Source: BJGO01 sp964640655 (GTDB taxonomy: Bacteria; Bacteroidota; Bacteroidia; Chitinophagales; UBA10324). From it: 64,000 nucleotides of DNA. Shown here one piece after another: positions 7,665-16,935 of the stretch. The stretch's first letter is position 1; each line of letters opens with the position of its first letter. The stretch covers positions 104,061 through 168,060 of the forward strand of contig CAZXFT010000006.1 in NCBI GenBank assembly GCA_964640655.1, given 5' to 3'. The notes beneath the pieces were generated by a model that saw nothing but the letters and a program-made list of their open reading frames with translations, had not been told where the DNA came from and did no database searches. The position numbers and the translations under genes are program-made.

Positions 7665-10028
7665 TTATCCTTTTTTCTTAAACCTAAAACCACCTTTACG
7701 TGGTGGTGCGTTCTTAGCTGCTTCCAGCAGTTCGAGGCAATCTTCAAGGCTCAACTTTTCAGGTTCGGTGTCTTTTGGCACTTTAGCGTTCAGTCTTCCT
7801 GACTTGATATACGGACCCCAACGACCTACCAGGATACTAACACCTTGTTCTTTCCATTCTTTAATCACGCTGTTTCGCTTTTCTTCAATCAGTTCTATTG
7901 CCTGTTCAAGATTTATCTCATATGGATCCATTCCTTTTTTCAGCGAAATAAACTTGCCTTCGAAAGTAATATATGGGCCAAAGCGACCAGTGTTTACTGT
8001 AATTTCTTTTTCTTCGTAAGAACCTATTTTACGAGGTAAATCAAAAAGCTTTAGTGCGTCTTCCAGTGTGATAGTTTCCAGACTCATACCTGTTCGGAGT
8101 CCTGCCATGCGCGGCTTGGCATCATCTTCCTGAGCACCAATCTGAACTATGGGACCAAAACGCGCCATACGAGCTATAACTTTTTTACCGCTAACAGGAT
8201 CGACACCAAGTTCTCGTTCACCGGTAACGCGTTCAGCAGTTTCCAGAGTTTCTTCTACGTTCTTACTGAATGGCCCATAGAAATCGCCAATCATTTTCTC
8301 CCAGGAAATCTGTCCATTGGAAATATCATCAAACTCTTTTTCTATTTCTGCTGTGAAGTTGAAATCAACAATCGATTTGAAGTTGGCTACCAAAAAATCA
8401 TTTACCAGCATTCCAATGTCTGTAGGAAATAATTTATTACGCTCCACTCCGGTATTCTCTTCTGATTTACGATGCTTCACCTGGTTATTATCTATATATA
8501 GAATGTTAAATTCTCGTTTCACACCATCGCGGCTACTCTTTTCTACATAACCACGTTTTTGAACCGTGCTGATCGTTGGTGCATAAGTACTTGGACGGCC
8601 AATACCCAACTCTTCCAATTTCTTTACCAGCGAAGCTTCGTTGTATCGTGCAGGTGGACGGCTGAAACGCTCTGTGGCTGTAATATCGCTCAGCGACAAT
8701 ACATCACCTGCCTTTACGTCGGGTAATAAACCTACCGTTGTATCCTCAGTACTTTCTTCATCAGTGCTTTCCATGTATACTTTCAGAAAACCGTCAAACA
8801 ACAACACTTCGCCATTAGCAGCAAGTTCTTCGTTTGGTAGTTTAGAGATACCGATACGAACAGTAGTCTTTTCTAATTGTGCATCACTCATTTGAGAAGC
8901 AATGGTTCGCTTCCAGATGAGTGAATATAATTTTTGCTCATCGGCTTCTCCATCAATTTCTTTGTCTTCAATATATGTAGGACGAATAGCTTCGTGGGCT
9001 TCCTGCGCATTGGCAGTTTTAGTTGAATAAGTTCTGTTTTGTAAATACTGATTACCATAAGTATTGATAATCTCGCTACTGATAGAACGCAATGCTGTTT
9101 CCGATAAGTTAGTACTGTCGGTACGCATATAGGTTATCTTACCGCTTTCGTACAATCGCTGAGCAATAGCCATAGTACGCGATACAGAGAAACCGAATTT
9201 ACGAGCAGCTTCCTGCTGTAATGTAGAAGTTGTAAATGGGGCAGTCGGTGATTTTTTTCCGGGCTTTTTCTGCACATCTTTTACAGTAAACACGGAACCT
9301 ACACATCCGTTAAGGAATTTTTCTGCTGCTTCCTGATTTGATTTGTTCTGTGGCAGTTCAGCTTTGATGGTCACTTTATTATTGAAGGCATCGGTGCCAT
9401 GGAAGAGTGCCACCACCTTATAGGATGATGACGATTTAAAAGTATTGATTTCACGCTCGCGATCAACAATAATACGCACTGCAACAGACTGTACACGACC
9501 TGCAGAAAGATTCTGACTGCCACGGGAAATTTTGCGCCAAAGAATGGGAGATAATTTAAAGCCTACTAAGCGATCGAGTACACGGCGTGCCTGCTGTGCA
9601 TCAACTAAGGCTTTGTTCACAGTTCGTGGATTAGCTACTGCATCTTTTATAGCGCCTTTTGTGATTTCATGAAATACAATTCGTTTAGTTTTTTCTGCAC
9701 TCAACCCCAGTGCTTCACACAGATGCCAGGCAATAGCTTCACCTTCGCGATCCTCATCCGTTGCCAGCCATACTTCGTTGGCATCTTTCATCATTTTTTT
9801 CAATTCCTTAACAACATCTTGCTTGTCTTCAGTTATTTCATAGACCGGTTTAAAATTGTTGTTTATGTCTATGGCTTTATCGGACTTAGGCAGATCGCGA
9901 ATATGCCCGTAACTCGAGCGAACTACAAATTTGTTGTCAAGAAATTTCTCAATGGTTTTAGCCTTGGCAGGACTTTCCACGATTAATAAATCTTTTCCGG
10001 CAACTTCAGATTCTTTCTTTTTAGCCAT
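7665..10028 (-). CDS. topA: DNA topoisomerase I (type IA)
   Basis: This enzyme relaxes negative supercoils by transient single-strand cleavage. The 787 residues show a Toprim domain (LLIVESPAKAKTI at 14-26; the acidic triad in TDEDREGE, D91/D93/E95) and the topoisomerase core. The catalytic tyrosine is Y300 in ITYMRTDS. The C-terminus has no tetracysteine zinc fingers. It carries three related modules beginning ARFGPI, GRFGPYITFEG and GRWGPYIKSG, then a basic tail, as in other Bacteroidota TopA proteins. The gene stands alone between the TonB operon and the dehydrogenase gene. Confidence 0.98.
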   Translation of the reverse strand: MAKKKESEVAGKDLLIVESPAKAKTIEKFLDNKFVVRSSYGHIRDLPKSDKAIDINNNFKPVYEITEDKQDVVKELKKMMKDANEVWLATDEDREGEAIAWHLCEALGLSAEKTKRIVFHEITKGAIKDAVANPRTVNKALVDAQQARRVLDRLVGFKLSPILWRKISRGSQNLSAGRVQSVAVRIIVDREREINTFKSSSSYKVVALFHGTDAFNNKVTIKAELPQNKSNQEAAEKFLNGCVGSVFTVKDVQKKPGKKSPTAPFTTSTLQQEAARKFGFSVSRTMAIAQRLYESGKITYMRTDSTNLSETALRSISSEIINTYGNQYLQNRTYSTKTANAQEAHEAIRPTYIEDKEIDGEADEQKLYSLIWKRTIASQMSDAQLEKTTVRIGISKLPNEELAANGEVLLFDGFLKVYMESTDEESTEDTTVGLLPDVKAGDVLSLSDITATERFSRPPARYNEASLVKKLEELGIGRPSTYAPTISTVQKRGYVEKSSRDGVKREFNILYIDNNQVKHRKSEENTGVERNKLFPTDIGMLVNDFLVANFKSIVDFNFTAEIEKEFDDISNGQISWEKMIGDFYGPFSKNVEETLETAERVTGERELGVDPVSGKKVIARMARFGPIVQIGAQEDDAKPRMAGLRTGMSLETITLEDALKLFDLPRKIGSYEEKEITVNTGRFGPYITFEGKFISLKKGMDPYEINLEQAIELIEEKRNSVIKEWKEQGVSILVGRWGPYIKSGRLNAKVPKDTEPEKLSLEDCLELLEAAKNAPPRKGGFRFKKKG

Positions 10029-10123
10029 TGAAATATTGGTGTAAAATTTTTGCTATTGAAGTGCGCAAATAAACCAAAATTTTTTTTCAGACTTTTTTTG
10101 ATGTTCATGAAGTGGATATACTC

Positions 10124-11458
10124 CTATACTTTAGAGATGCTTTCTGTGAAGCGAATACCATACTGTTGAAGTTCCTGCAACACAGGTTCGTAAACTTCTT
10201 TAATTACCGGTAGATGAACTCCTGTCAATTTGCATTCATTGCGTACCAGTATCATTGCCAGGATACCAAGAGGTAGCCCTACAGTCTTGGCCATAGCCGT
10301 TTCGAGAGTATTATTCCCTATTACAACCAATGATGAACGTAAAGCATATTTTGTTTTATTCTTTTTAAAAACAAAATCATGCACCATCACAATCATGTCT
10401 TTATCTCGTTTCTTCATCACCCACTTTTGTTCCATCAGTTGTTGAAGAATTTGTGCAGCTGTTGCTTCCTGTAGTTTTATCTTTTCGTTGCTAAACAATC
10501 CCATCCAACGCATCTTTTCAATTACATGGCTTTTAGGCTTCAACTTAAATAGTTTTGCTATTCTGTTTTCAATCTTTTTTTCATTGGATGTTGGTAGGTA
10601 TGAAGTGAGCCAATCACTATAGGTAAGTGAAGAAGTATTTTGAATTACTATGCTGTCGTCTGTTAATCCAAGTTGCAGTAACACATTCCAGGCTTCGCAG
10701 TAACCTTCGCGTCGTAGTGTGGCGCGAATTAAAGTATCAACACCTTCTAAACCATACAAGGACTCGTAAGCTAACGAATCGCGATTGGCATAAGATTCAA
10801 AGCGACCGAATCCGGGGAGTTTAATTTTTTCTATTTGAGTAAACAGTCTGTGATAGGGCAGATACTTTACATGCCCCTCCTGAACGAACTGTGCTGTGCC
10901 TTGCCCAGCCAGTACCACATTGCGAGGGTTCCAGGTAATCTTATAGTTCCAGGGATTGTCGTCACTTTCCGGTGCAACTAAGCCTCCGGTACTGCTTTTG
11001 AATGAAATAATATCCGCACGCTCATCTTTCAAGCGATGAATTATTTCCATAGCACTCATATGATCAATACCGGGGTCTAGGCCCATTTCACCCATAAAAA
11101 GGAGACCATTCTTCTTCACAATCTCGTTCATTACTCGCAGTTCGGGAGTAAGGTAAGAAGCGGTAAGCAAGTGTTTCTTATGTGCAATACATAATTGTGC
11201 TGCCTTACTGTGAAGTGCGGGAGGCAATAATGAGATAATAATGTCGTGTTGTGATATAATGTCAGCCGCATGTTCATCGTCAATTGAAAAGCGAATGGCA
11301 GTGGCATTAGGGTGTTGATTAATTTTAGATTCAGCAAGTTCAAGTTGAATATCTGCTACGGTAACTTGAGTTTGATGAGTTTCAGATTGTTTCAGCAGGT
11401 ATTTAATCAGCACGGTGGCCGAACGTCCGGCACCAATAACGAGAATCTTCTTGGACAT
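10124..11458 (-). CDS. Saccharopine dehydrogenase-family NAD(P)-dependent oxidoreductase
   Basis: This oxidoreductase resembles the saccharopine reductase (LYS9-like) family. The N-terminus is a Rossmann fold (ILVIGAGRSATVLIKYL, about residues 5-21), and the middle has the family segment GEMGLDPGIDHMSAMEIIHRL. It may act in lysine metabolism through saccharopine, but relatives also work in polyamine synthesis and the sequence does not decide. The 444-residue length is normal. The gene is divergent from cdd, with 89 bases between start codons. Confidence 0.85.
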   Translation of the reverse strand: MSKKILVIGAGRSATVLIKYLLKQSETHQTQVTVADIQLELAESKINQHPNATAIRFSIDDEHAADIISQHDIIISLLPPALHSKAAQLCIAHKKHLLTASYLTPELRVMNEIVKKNGLLFMGEMGLDPGIDHMSAMEIIHRLKDERADIISFKSSTGGLVAPESDDNPWNYKITWNPRNVVLAGQGTAQFVQEGHVKYLPYHRLFTQIEKIKLPGFGRFESYANRDSLAYESLYGLEGVDTLIRATLRREGYCEAWNVLLQLGLTDDSIVIQNTSSLTYSDWLTSYLPTSNEKKIENRIAKLFKLKPKSHVIEKMRWMGLFSNEKIKLQEATAAQILQQLMEQKWVMKKRDKDMIVMVHDFVFKKNKTKYALRSSLVVIGNNTLETAMAKTVGLPLGILAMILVRNECKLTGVHLPVIKEVYEPVLQELQQYGIRFTESISKV

Positions 11459-11500
11459 TAATGTATTTGGTAAGTGTTAAACTATTTGCAAAGGTAACCG

Positions 11501-11508
11501 TTACTTTG
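11501..11508 (+). promoter_or_regulatory. Candidate -7 box for cdd
   Basis: TTACTTTG followed by CACC matches the Bacteroidota -7 element at seven of eight positions, 39 bases before the preferred cdd ATG. A TTTG (11485-11488) lies upstream, but its 12-base spacing is too short for a standard -33 box. Confidence 0.35.
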
Positions 11509-11547
11509 CACCCCCGAATAGGTTCGGGTACAAACAAGCATTCATCA

Positions 11548-12033
11548 ATGAAAGAAATTACTCTCGAACAACACATTAAAGTGTGTAAGCAGCCGAAAGA
11601 ATTACCGGCTGAATATCAACAGTTGCTTGAGGAAGCACATAAAGCAACAGAACATGCATATGCCCCCTATTCCAGATTTAGTGTTGGAGCTGCAGTTTTA
11701 TTGAACGATGGTGCAGTAGTAATTGGAAGTAATCAGGAGAATGCGAGCTATCCGGTTGGTGTTTGTGCAGAGCGTGTTGCCATCACGGCAGCATCAGCTC
11801 AGCACCCTGGTGTAAAAGTGAAGGCCGTTGCTATTTCTGCTAAAGCTAAGCGTGGAAAAACCGATAATCCTGTAGCTCCCTGTGGTATTTGTCGTCAAAC
11901 AATTTTGGAGTATGAGTTGCTGCATCAACAAAATATTGAGTTGATTTTACAGGGTGAAACCGGTGATATTTATTGGATTCCATCAGCAAAAACACTACTT
12001 CCCTTATTCTTCTCGCACGATAATCTGAAATAA
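11548..12033 (+). CDS. cdd: Cytidine deaminase
   Basis: This enzyme deaminates cytidine and deoxycytidine to uridine forms in pyrimidine salvage. Counting from the ATG at 11548 (161 residues), the catalytic zinc site is complete: CAE at 73-75 supplies one Cys and the proton-shuttling Glu, and PCGICRQ at 111-117 supplies the other two Cys. The frame is open further upstream to 11461. I prefer 11548 because the longer form would run through a promoter-like box and adds 29 residues outside the fold. Confidence 0.95.
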   Translation: MKEITLEQHIKVCKQPKELPAEYQQLLEEAHKATEHAYAPYSRFSVGAAVLLNDGAVVIGSNQENASYPVGVCAERVAITAASAQHPGVKVKAVAISAKAKRGKTDNPVAPCGICRQTILEYELLHQQNIELILQGETGDIYWIPSAKTLLPLFFSHDNLK

Positions 12034-12082
12034 AGTCTTTGCTATTATGACCTGCGTCACGAAATGTTAATTTCTGCAGGGT

Positions 12083-12090
12083 TAACTTTG
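12083..12090 (+). promoter_or_regulatory. Candidate -7 box for the fatty acid desaturase
   Basis: TAACTTTG is an exact match to TAnnTTTG and ends 15 bases before the ATG at 12106. This implies a leader of only about ten bases. No -33 TTTG was found at the expected spacing. Confidence 0.5.
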
Positions 12091-12105
12091 TAAAAATTTT
12101 AGTTA

Positions 12106-12852
12106 ATGATTGTAGTTATCTTCTTTATAAGCATTTGGTATTTGTCACTCTTTGTGCAAACTTTCTTTCATCACCGTTACTCTGCTCACCGCATGTTCAC
12201 TATGTCTCCGTTAATGGAGAAGGTCTTTTATATTCTGGCCTGGATGTTTCAAGGTTCCAGCTATCTCAGCCCATATGCATACGGTATATTACACCGTATG
12301 CACCACGCCTATGCCGATACAGATAAAGACCCACATTCTCCCAAGTATTCCAAGAACCTGTTTGACATGATGTGGAAGACAAAAAATGTATACACAAGTA
12401 TTGTATATGGTAAGATTCAGCCTGAAGAAAGATTCACCAAGAACATCCCCTTCTGGCCAGCTATGGAGCGTTTTGCAGACAGTTGGTTTTCGCGTATTAC
12501 ATGGGGTGTACTTTATACACTATTTGTAATATACTTTGCCACAGCGTGGTGGCAATTTTTGTTTTTACCCGTTATTTATTTAATGGCTCCAGTTCATGGT
12601 GCTATCATCAATTGGTATGCACATAAATTTGGTTACGCTCCCAATAAAGTGAACGATACCTCAAAGAACTTATTACCATTTGATTTTCTAATGTTGGGTG
12701 AGTCTTATCATAACAACCACCATAAGTTTGGTGGTCGCGCAAACTTCGGTCTTCGTTGGCACGAGTTTGATCCGATCTATCCTATCATCCTGTTGTTTAA
12801 TGCACTCGGGTTAATCAAACTCAAAAAGAATAACGATCTTAACTATATGTAA
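12106..12852 (+). CDS. Acyl-CoA/acyl-lipid fatty acid desaturase
   Basis: This is a membrane di-iron desaturase that would insert a cis double bond into acyl chains and so adjust membrane fluidity. All three histidine boxes are visible in 248 residues: HHRYSAH at 22-28, HRMHH at 63-67 and HNNHH at 202-206. Hydrophobic helices lie between them. The length fits the compact bacterial stearoyl-CoA 9-desaturase-like group. It has its own promoter-like box, and rocD follows with a separate one. Confidence 0.92.
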   Translation: MIVVIFFISIWYLSLFVQTFFHHRYSAHRMFTMSPLMEKVFYILAWMFQGSSYLSPYAYGILHRMHHAYADTDKDPHSPKYSKNLFDMMWKTKNVYTSIVYGKIQPEERFTKNIPFWPAMERFADSWFSRITWGVLYTLFVIYFATAWWQFLFLPVIYLMAPVHGAIINWYAHKFGYAPNKVNDTSKNLLPFDFLMLGESYHNNHHKFGGRANFGLRWHEFDPIYPIILLFNALGLIKLKKNNDLNYM

Positions 12853-12861
12853 TGCAATGTA

Positions 12862-12893
12862 TTTGGTTAGGGCACAAATTCTACTGAACTTTG
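12862..12893 (+). promoter_or_regulatory. Candidate rocD promoter with -33 and -7 boxes
   Basis: TTTG (12862-12865) and GAACTTTG (12886-12893) are separated by 20 bases, and the ATG follows 17 bases later. The spacing fits the Bacteroidota sigma factor consensus; the -7 box has one mismatch. This is the best two-box promoter in the window. Confidence 0.55.
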
Positions 12894-12910
12894 TACCATA
12901 ACCAAATAAT

Positions 12911-14131
12911 ATGGCCGTTACTCAGAAATTATCTCCCATTGAATTAGAAGACAAGTATGGCGCACATAACTATCACCCCTTACCGGTGGTATTAGAGCGC
13001 GGTCAGGGTGTATATGTATGGGACACCAACGGCAAACGCTATTATGATTTTCTATCCGCATATTCAGCGGTTAATCAGGGACATTGCCATCCTGCCATCG
13101 TAGATACACTTGTTCAGCAAGCTTCAAAACTCACACTGACATCACGTGCTTTTCACAATAATTTACTTGGTGAATACGAGCATTATATCACCTCATATTT
13201 TGGGTATGATAAGATACTACCCATGAACACCGGTGTTGAGGCTGTCGAAACTGCTATTAAACTGTGCCGCAAATGGGCTTATCAAGTAAAGAAGGTTCCG
13301 GGTAATTCGGCGCGCATCATTTGTTGCGAAGGAAACTTCCATGGCCGCACAACCAGTGTCATCTCATTTTCAACCGACCCATTATCTCGCGAAGGTTTCG
13401 GACCATTTATGCCTGGGTATGTAATTATTCCCTACAATGACCTGAAGGCTTTGGAACTTGCGCTACAAGAAGACAAGAACATTGCAGGTTTTCTTATTGA
13501 GCCAATCCAAGGTGAAGCAGGTGTTGTGGTTCCCGATGAAGGTTATTTGAAAAAAGCAAAAGCTCTCTGCGAAAAACATAATGTATTGTTTATTGCCGAT
13601 GAGATCCAAACCGGCCTTGCACGTACAGGCAAAATGCTGGCGTGTGATCATGAAGATGTACGACCCGATATACTCATTCTTGGCAAAGCGCTTAGCGGTG
13701 GAATACTACCCGTATCTGCTGTGCTTTGTGATGATGAAATCATGCTAACCATAAAACCCGGAGAACACGGTTCTACATATGGTGGCAATCCTTTGGCTTG
13801 TGCTGTTGCTCTAAAAGCACTGGAAGTTCTTAAGGATGAAAAACTAGCAGAAAACGCACTGCACCTTGGTGATATACTTCGCCGTGCATTATGCAAAATG
13901 GACAATGAGTTAATTACGCATGTTCGTGGAAAAGGCTTACTGAACGCTATTATTGTTAAACCTCGTAATGAAAAAGATGCATGGGATTTTTGTATAGAGT
14001 TAATGAAAAATGGCTTGTTGGCTAAACCTACTCATGGCGATAAAATTCGTTTTGCGCCACCTCTTGTCATTACAGAAGAACAACTTTATGATTGTATTGC
14101 CATCATCGACAAAACGGTGAAGCAATTCTAA
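12911..14131 (+). CDS. rocD: Ornithine aminotransferase (ornithine--oxo-acid transaminase)
   Basis: This PLP enzyme converts ornithine and 2-oxoglutarate to glutamate semialdehyde and glutamate, linking arginine and proline metabolism. In 406 residues the N-terminal EDKYGAHNYHPLPVVLERG is characteristic of ornithine aminotransferases. D230 in IADEIQTG would bind the pyridine nitrogen, and K259 in ILGKALSGG is the Schiff-base lysine. The length matches the family. It is monocistronic by spacing. Confidence 0.96.
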   Translation: MAVTQKLSPIELEDKYGAHNYHPLPVVLERGQGVYVWDTNGKRYYDFLSAYSAVNQGHCHPAIVDTLVQQASKLTLTSRAFHNNLLGEYEHYITSYFGYDKILPMNTGVEAVETAIKLCRKWAYQVKKVPGNSARIICCEGNFHGRTTSVISFSTDPLSREGFGPFMPGYVIIPYNDLKALELALQEDKNIAGFLIEPIQGEAGVVVPDEGYLKKAKALCEKHNVLFIADEIQTGLARTGKMLACDHEDVRPDILILGKALSGGILPVSAVLCDDEIMLTIKPGEHGSTYGGNPLACAVALKALEVLKDEKLAENALHLGDILRRALCKMDNELITHVRGKGLLNAIIVKPRNEKDAWDFCIELMKNGLLAKPTHGDKIRFAPPLVITEEQLYDCIAIIDKTVKQF

Positions 14132-14173
14132 ACATTTAGTTATTTCGCCACTTCAAAAAAATTAATAAAAAAT

Positions 14174-14716
14174 ATGCGTCTAATACCATTTGCATTGATG
14201 TTTTTGGTCATCACCATTTCATCCTGTACCAATAAAGCTAAAGACTACGCCGATATTCAAAAGATGTTTGATACCATTAGCATCAAACTGAAAGAAGGTT
14301 ATGTGGACACTACATACCTGAATAAGACCGTAGCAGAAGTAAATAACTACGTGAATAAACATCCTAAAGACACACTCGCCGCTAAATTGCTATTCCAATC
14401 AGCACAGCAGTTAGAAGCACATCGTTTAGCCGAAAAAGCTGTCAAGGTTTTAGAAAGCATTCAAAAGGATTTTTCTGAAACATCATATGCAGCTAAAGCA
14501 CTGCTGACAGAAGGATTTATCTATAATAACGTGCTGCACGATTACGAGAACGCAAAGGTGAAATACAACGAATACTTAAGTAAATACAAAGACTTAGACA
14601 GTAATATGAGTCGTGATGTGCAACTGGAACTTCAAAATCTTGGAAAAAGCGCCGATGATCTAATTAAAGAATTTGAAGCAAAGTTGAATGAGGCTACTCA
14701 AGACAAGAAAAACTAA
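14174..14716 (+). CDS. Predicted TPR-like lipoprotein
   Basis: The 180-residue protein starts with a lipoprotein signal peptide ending ISSC (Cys18). The rest is almost wholly helical, with repeat-like units such as AAKLLFQSAQQLEAHRLAEK and AAKALLTEGFIYNNVLHDYE that resemble tetratricopeptide repeats and end in a lysine-rich tail. It probably acts as a periplasmic or outer-membrane scaffold, but its partner is unknown. It overlaps the 3' end of the convergent cdaA gene by four bases. Confidence 0.75.
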   Translation: MRLIPFALMFLVITISSCTNKAKDYADIQKMFDTISIKLKEGYVDTTYLNKTVAEVNNYVNKHPKDTLAAKLLFQSAQQLEAHRLAEKAVKVLESIQKDFSETSYAAKALLTEGFIYNNVLHDYENAKVKYNEYLSKYKDLDSNMSRDVQLELQNLGKSADDLIKEFEAKLNEATQDKKN

Positions 14717-15525
14717 ACCCTGTCTGTAACAATATCAGTAAGCAGTTGCTTGACTTCTACTAATGGAAGATTTGTTCTGATTTTTCCATTCTTAGCATAA
14801 CTGATATTTCCTGTTTCTTCTGAAACAACTATGGCAACAGCCTCACTGTGCTCTGTTATACCAACAGCTGAACGGTGTCTTAAACCGGAACGTGCCGGTA
14901 AGTCAGGGCTGTCGGATACTGGCAGTACGGAACCTGCGAATATGATTCGGTTGTGAACTATGATTGCAGCACCATCGTGCAATGGAGAATATTTATTAAA
15001 GATGCTTTCCAATAATTTTTCTGAGACTAAAGCATGCAATGCCACACCGGGATTAGTTAAATCATGAAGCTTGAAATGATTGTTAAATACTAAAAGTGCT
15101 CCCGTTTTTGATTTTGATAAATTGTCTAAAGCGGCGAGCATTTCACCTACTAACCGTTCTTCTTCTCTAGTTTTTTGTCGCTTGCTGATATTCAGTTTAA
15201 AAGGTAAATTCATTTTTTCAGAAATACTGATGTCACCAAGTGATAACAGAAACTTTCTGATTTCAGGTTGAAATACTACTAGCATTGCTACAACACCGGC
15301 ACTTACAAAAGCTCCCAATATTTCTGACAGAATATCAAGATTCAGCCATTTCACTAATTTATAAATCAGGTAAATCAATATCATACCGAGGAAGATATTA
15401 AGCCCCAGCGAGCCGCGTACCCTGCGATAGAATTGATATACCAGAATGAGAACCAATGTAATGTCTATCACATCAATCCACTCAAACTTGTAACCGAAAA
15501 TTTTAAATAGCAGTACTAAATGCAT
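14713..15525 (-). CDS. cdaA: Membrane-bound diadenylate cyclase (CdaA type)
   Basis: This protein makes the second messenger c-di-AMP from two ATP. The 270 residues begin with three membrane helices (about 18-90). The DAC domain (about 120-245) has both catalytic motifs: DGA at 184-186 and RHR at 216-218. This is the housekeeping CdaA arrangement, not a phage-defence cyclase. Its start codon lies inside the end of folP (23-base overlap), so the two are almost certainly co-translated. Confidence 0.95.
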   Translation of the reverse strand: MHLVLLFKIFGYKFEWIDVIDITLVLILVYQFYRRVRGSLGLNIFLGMILIYLIYKLVKWLNLDILSEILGAFVSAGVVAMLVVFQPEIRKFLLSLGDISISEKMNLPFKLNISKRQKTREEERLVGEMLAALDNLSKSKTGALLVFNNHFKLHDLTNPGVALHALVSEKLLESIFNKYSPLHDGAAIIVHNRIIFAGSVLPVSDSPDLPARSGLRHRSAVGITEHSEAVAIVVSEETGNISYAKNGKIRTNLPLVEVKQLLTDIVTDRV

Positions 15526-16363
15526 TCCAAAGTTTAATAGTCTGAACAGCCTCTTTTACATCGTGCACACGAAGTATGGTTGCTCCCTGTTGCAAAGCAA
15601 GCATATTTAAGGCAGTAGTACCGTTCAGTGCATCAACAGGATGAGTGTTTAATAAACGGTTTATCATACTCTTTCGCGAGAGGCCAGCCAGCATTGGCTT
15701 TCCAAGTGTAGTGAAAAGAGAAAGATGTTTTAGCAAAGAATAATTATGCGATACTGTTTTTCCAAATCCGAAACCCGGGTCTATAATGACATCTGTTATT
15801 TCTTGTTCTCGAAGGTGGTGAATGCCTTGCAATAAAAAGGTGTAAACCTCTTTTACTACATCATCATACTCGGGATGCTGTTGCATAGTATGCGGTTCAC
15901 CTTGCATGTGCATCAAAATATATGGGGCTTTGTTTTTGGCTACTACCTTCAGTAAATAATTGTCCATACTGCCGAATGAAATATCGTTGATGATATCAAC
16001 ACCCATTTCCAAGGCACGTTCAGCTACTACTGAGTAAAAAGTATCGCATGAGATAAAAACACTGGGAAAATTTCTGCGCAACTCTGCTAATACATCTTTA
16101 ATTCGCTCCCACTCCTCCTCTGCAGTAATACGATCAGCCCCAGGACGACTCGACTGTCCACCAATATCTATAATTGTAGCACCGTTTTCTATTATCACCG
16201 ACGCCTGGTTAACAAGATGCGCCGGGGAAGACTTTGAACCATCATAAAAAGAATCCGGTGTACAGTTGAGAATACCCATAACCACAGGTGTTCTCAAATC
16301 TAATATCCTACCCCGGCAATTCAGGGTTTGTAAGGGATGAAATACAGTAGTTTTATCGTTCAT
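15503..16363 (-). CDS. folP: Dihydropteroate synthase
   Basis: This enzyme joins 4-aminobenzoate to the pterin diphosphate in folate synthesis. From the ATG at 16363 the protein has about 286 residues, with MGILNCTPDSF at 29-39 and DIGGQSSRPGA at 66-76, the two DHPS signatures. The frame continues to a TTG at 16378, but that start would be inside the divergent gene's leader, so ATG 16363 is preferred. The stop codon lies inside cdaA. The divergent Nmad1 gene begins only about 27 bases away. Confidence 0.96.
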   Translation of the reverse strand: MNDKTTVFHPLQTLNCRGRILDLRTPVVMGILNCTPDSFYDGSKSSPAHLVNQASVIIENGATIIDIGGQSSRPGADRITAEEEWERIKDVLAELRRNFPSVFISCDTFYSVVAERALEMGVDIINDISFGSMDNYLLKVVAKNKAPYILMHMQGEPHTMQQHPEYDDVVKEVYTFLLQGIHHLREQEITDVIIDPGFGFGKTVSHNYSLLKHLSLFTTLGKPMLAGLSRKSMINRLLNTHPVDALNGTTALNMLALQQGATILRVHDVKEAVQTIKLWNAFSTAI

Positions 16364-16371
16364 TATTTTTG
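16364..16371 (+). promoter_or_regulatory. Candidate -7 box for the Nmad1 gene, abutting the folP start codon
   Basis: TATTTTTG is an exact TAnnTTTG match and directly adjoins the folP start codon (16361-16363 on the other strand). If used, it excludes the TTG at 16369 as the Nmad1 start and points to the TTG at 16390. Confidence 0.45.
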
Positions 16372-16389
16372 CAATCAATAATTCAACAC

Positions 16390-16935
16390 TTGTCAGACAA
16401 AACTATTCAACAATATCAAGAGGCAGTTGCCAAAGCGCGCAACTTATTTGAAAAAAAGACAAAAGATTATGGCACATCGTGGCGCATTCTCCGTTTGCCA
16501 TCTCTCACCGATCAGATTTTTATTAAAGCTCAGCGCATTCGCACCATTGATTTGAAAGGGCAACAAAAAATTGAGGATAACATAGAAAGTGAGTTCATTG
16601 GAATATTGAACTATAGTATTCTTGCCCTTATTCAAATAGAACTGAACGACGATAGTGGCAAGGAAATTGACTACGCGACGGCCATTCTGCTTTATGATAA
16701 AAAATGGAATGAAGCGATGCAACTGATGCTACTGAAGAATCATGATTATGGCGAAGCCTGGCGCGACATGCGTGTAAGCAGTTTTACCGATTTAATTCTT
16801 ATGCGCATCCTCCGCATCAGACAAATCGAAGACAACGAGGGAAACACCATTGTCAGCGAGGGCATAGATGCCAACTTATTTGACATCATCAACTACTCTA
16901 TTTTTGCATTGATAAAAATCTCTGAAAACAAATGA
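16390..16935 (+). CDS. DUF1599 / Nmad1 protein with two tandem domains
   Basis: This protein belongs to the DUF1599 (nucleotide modification associated domain 1) family, whose biochemical role is not established. Two copies of the domain are evident. KTKDYGTSWRILRLPSLTDQ is matched by KNHDYGEAWRDMRVSSFTDL, and each copy ends with a shared segment, GILNYSILALIQIE or DIINYSIFALIKIS. No ATG lies upstream of the core. TTG 16369 and TTG 16390 are both in frame; I chose 16390 because the first lies inside the promoter-like box. The stop overlaps the next gene's ATG by four bases (ATGA). Confidence 0.85.
   Translation: MSDKTIQQYQEAVAKARNLFEKKTKDYGTSWRILRLPSLTDQIFIKAQRIRTIDLKGQQKIEDNIESEFIGILNYSILALIQIELNDDSGKEIDYATAILLYDKKWNEAMQLMLLKNHDYGEAWRDMRVSSFTDLILMRILRIRQIEDNEGNTIVSEGIDANLFDIINYSIFALIKISENK

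Noticed and set aside
11461..11547. Upstream extension of cytidine deaminase
   Set aside because: It lies outside the conserved fold, contains a promoter-like box, and overlaps the divergent leader.
14713..15525. Diadenylate cyclase considered as part of a nucleotide-signalling defence system
   Set aside because: The membrane CdaA layout and folP neighbour mark it as housekeeping; no effector gene is adjacent.
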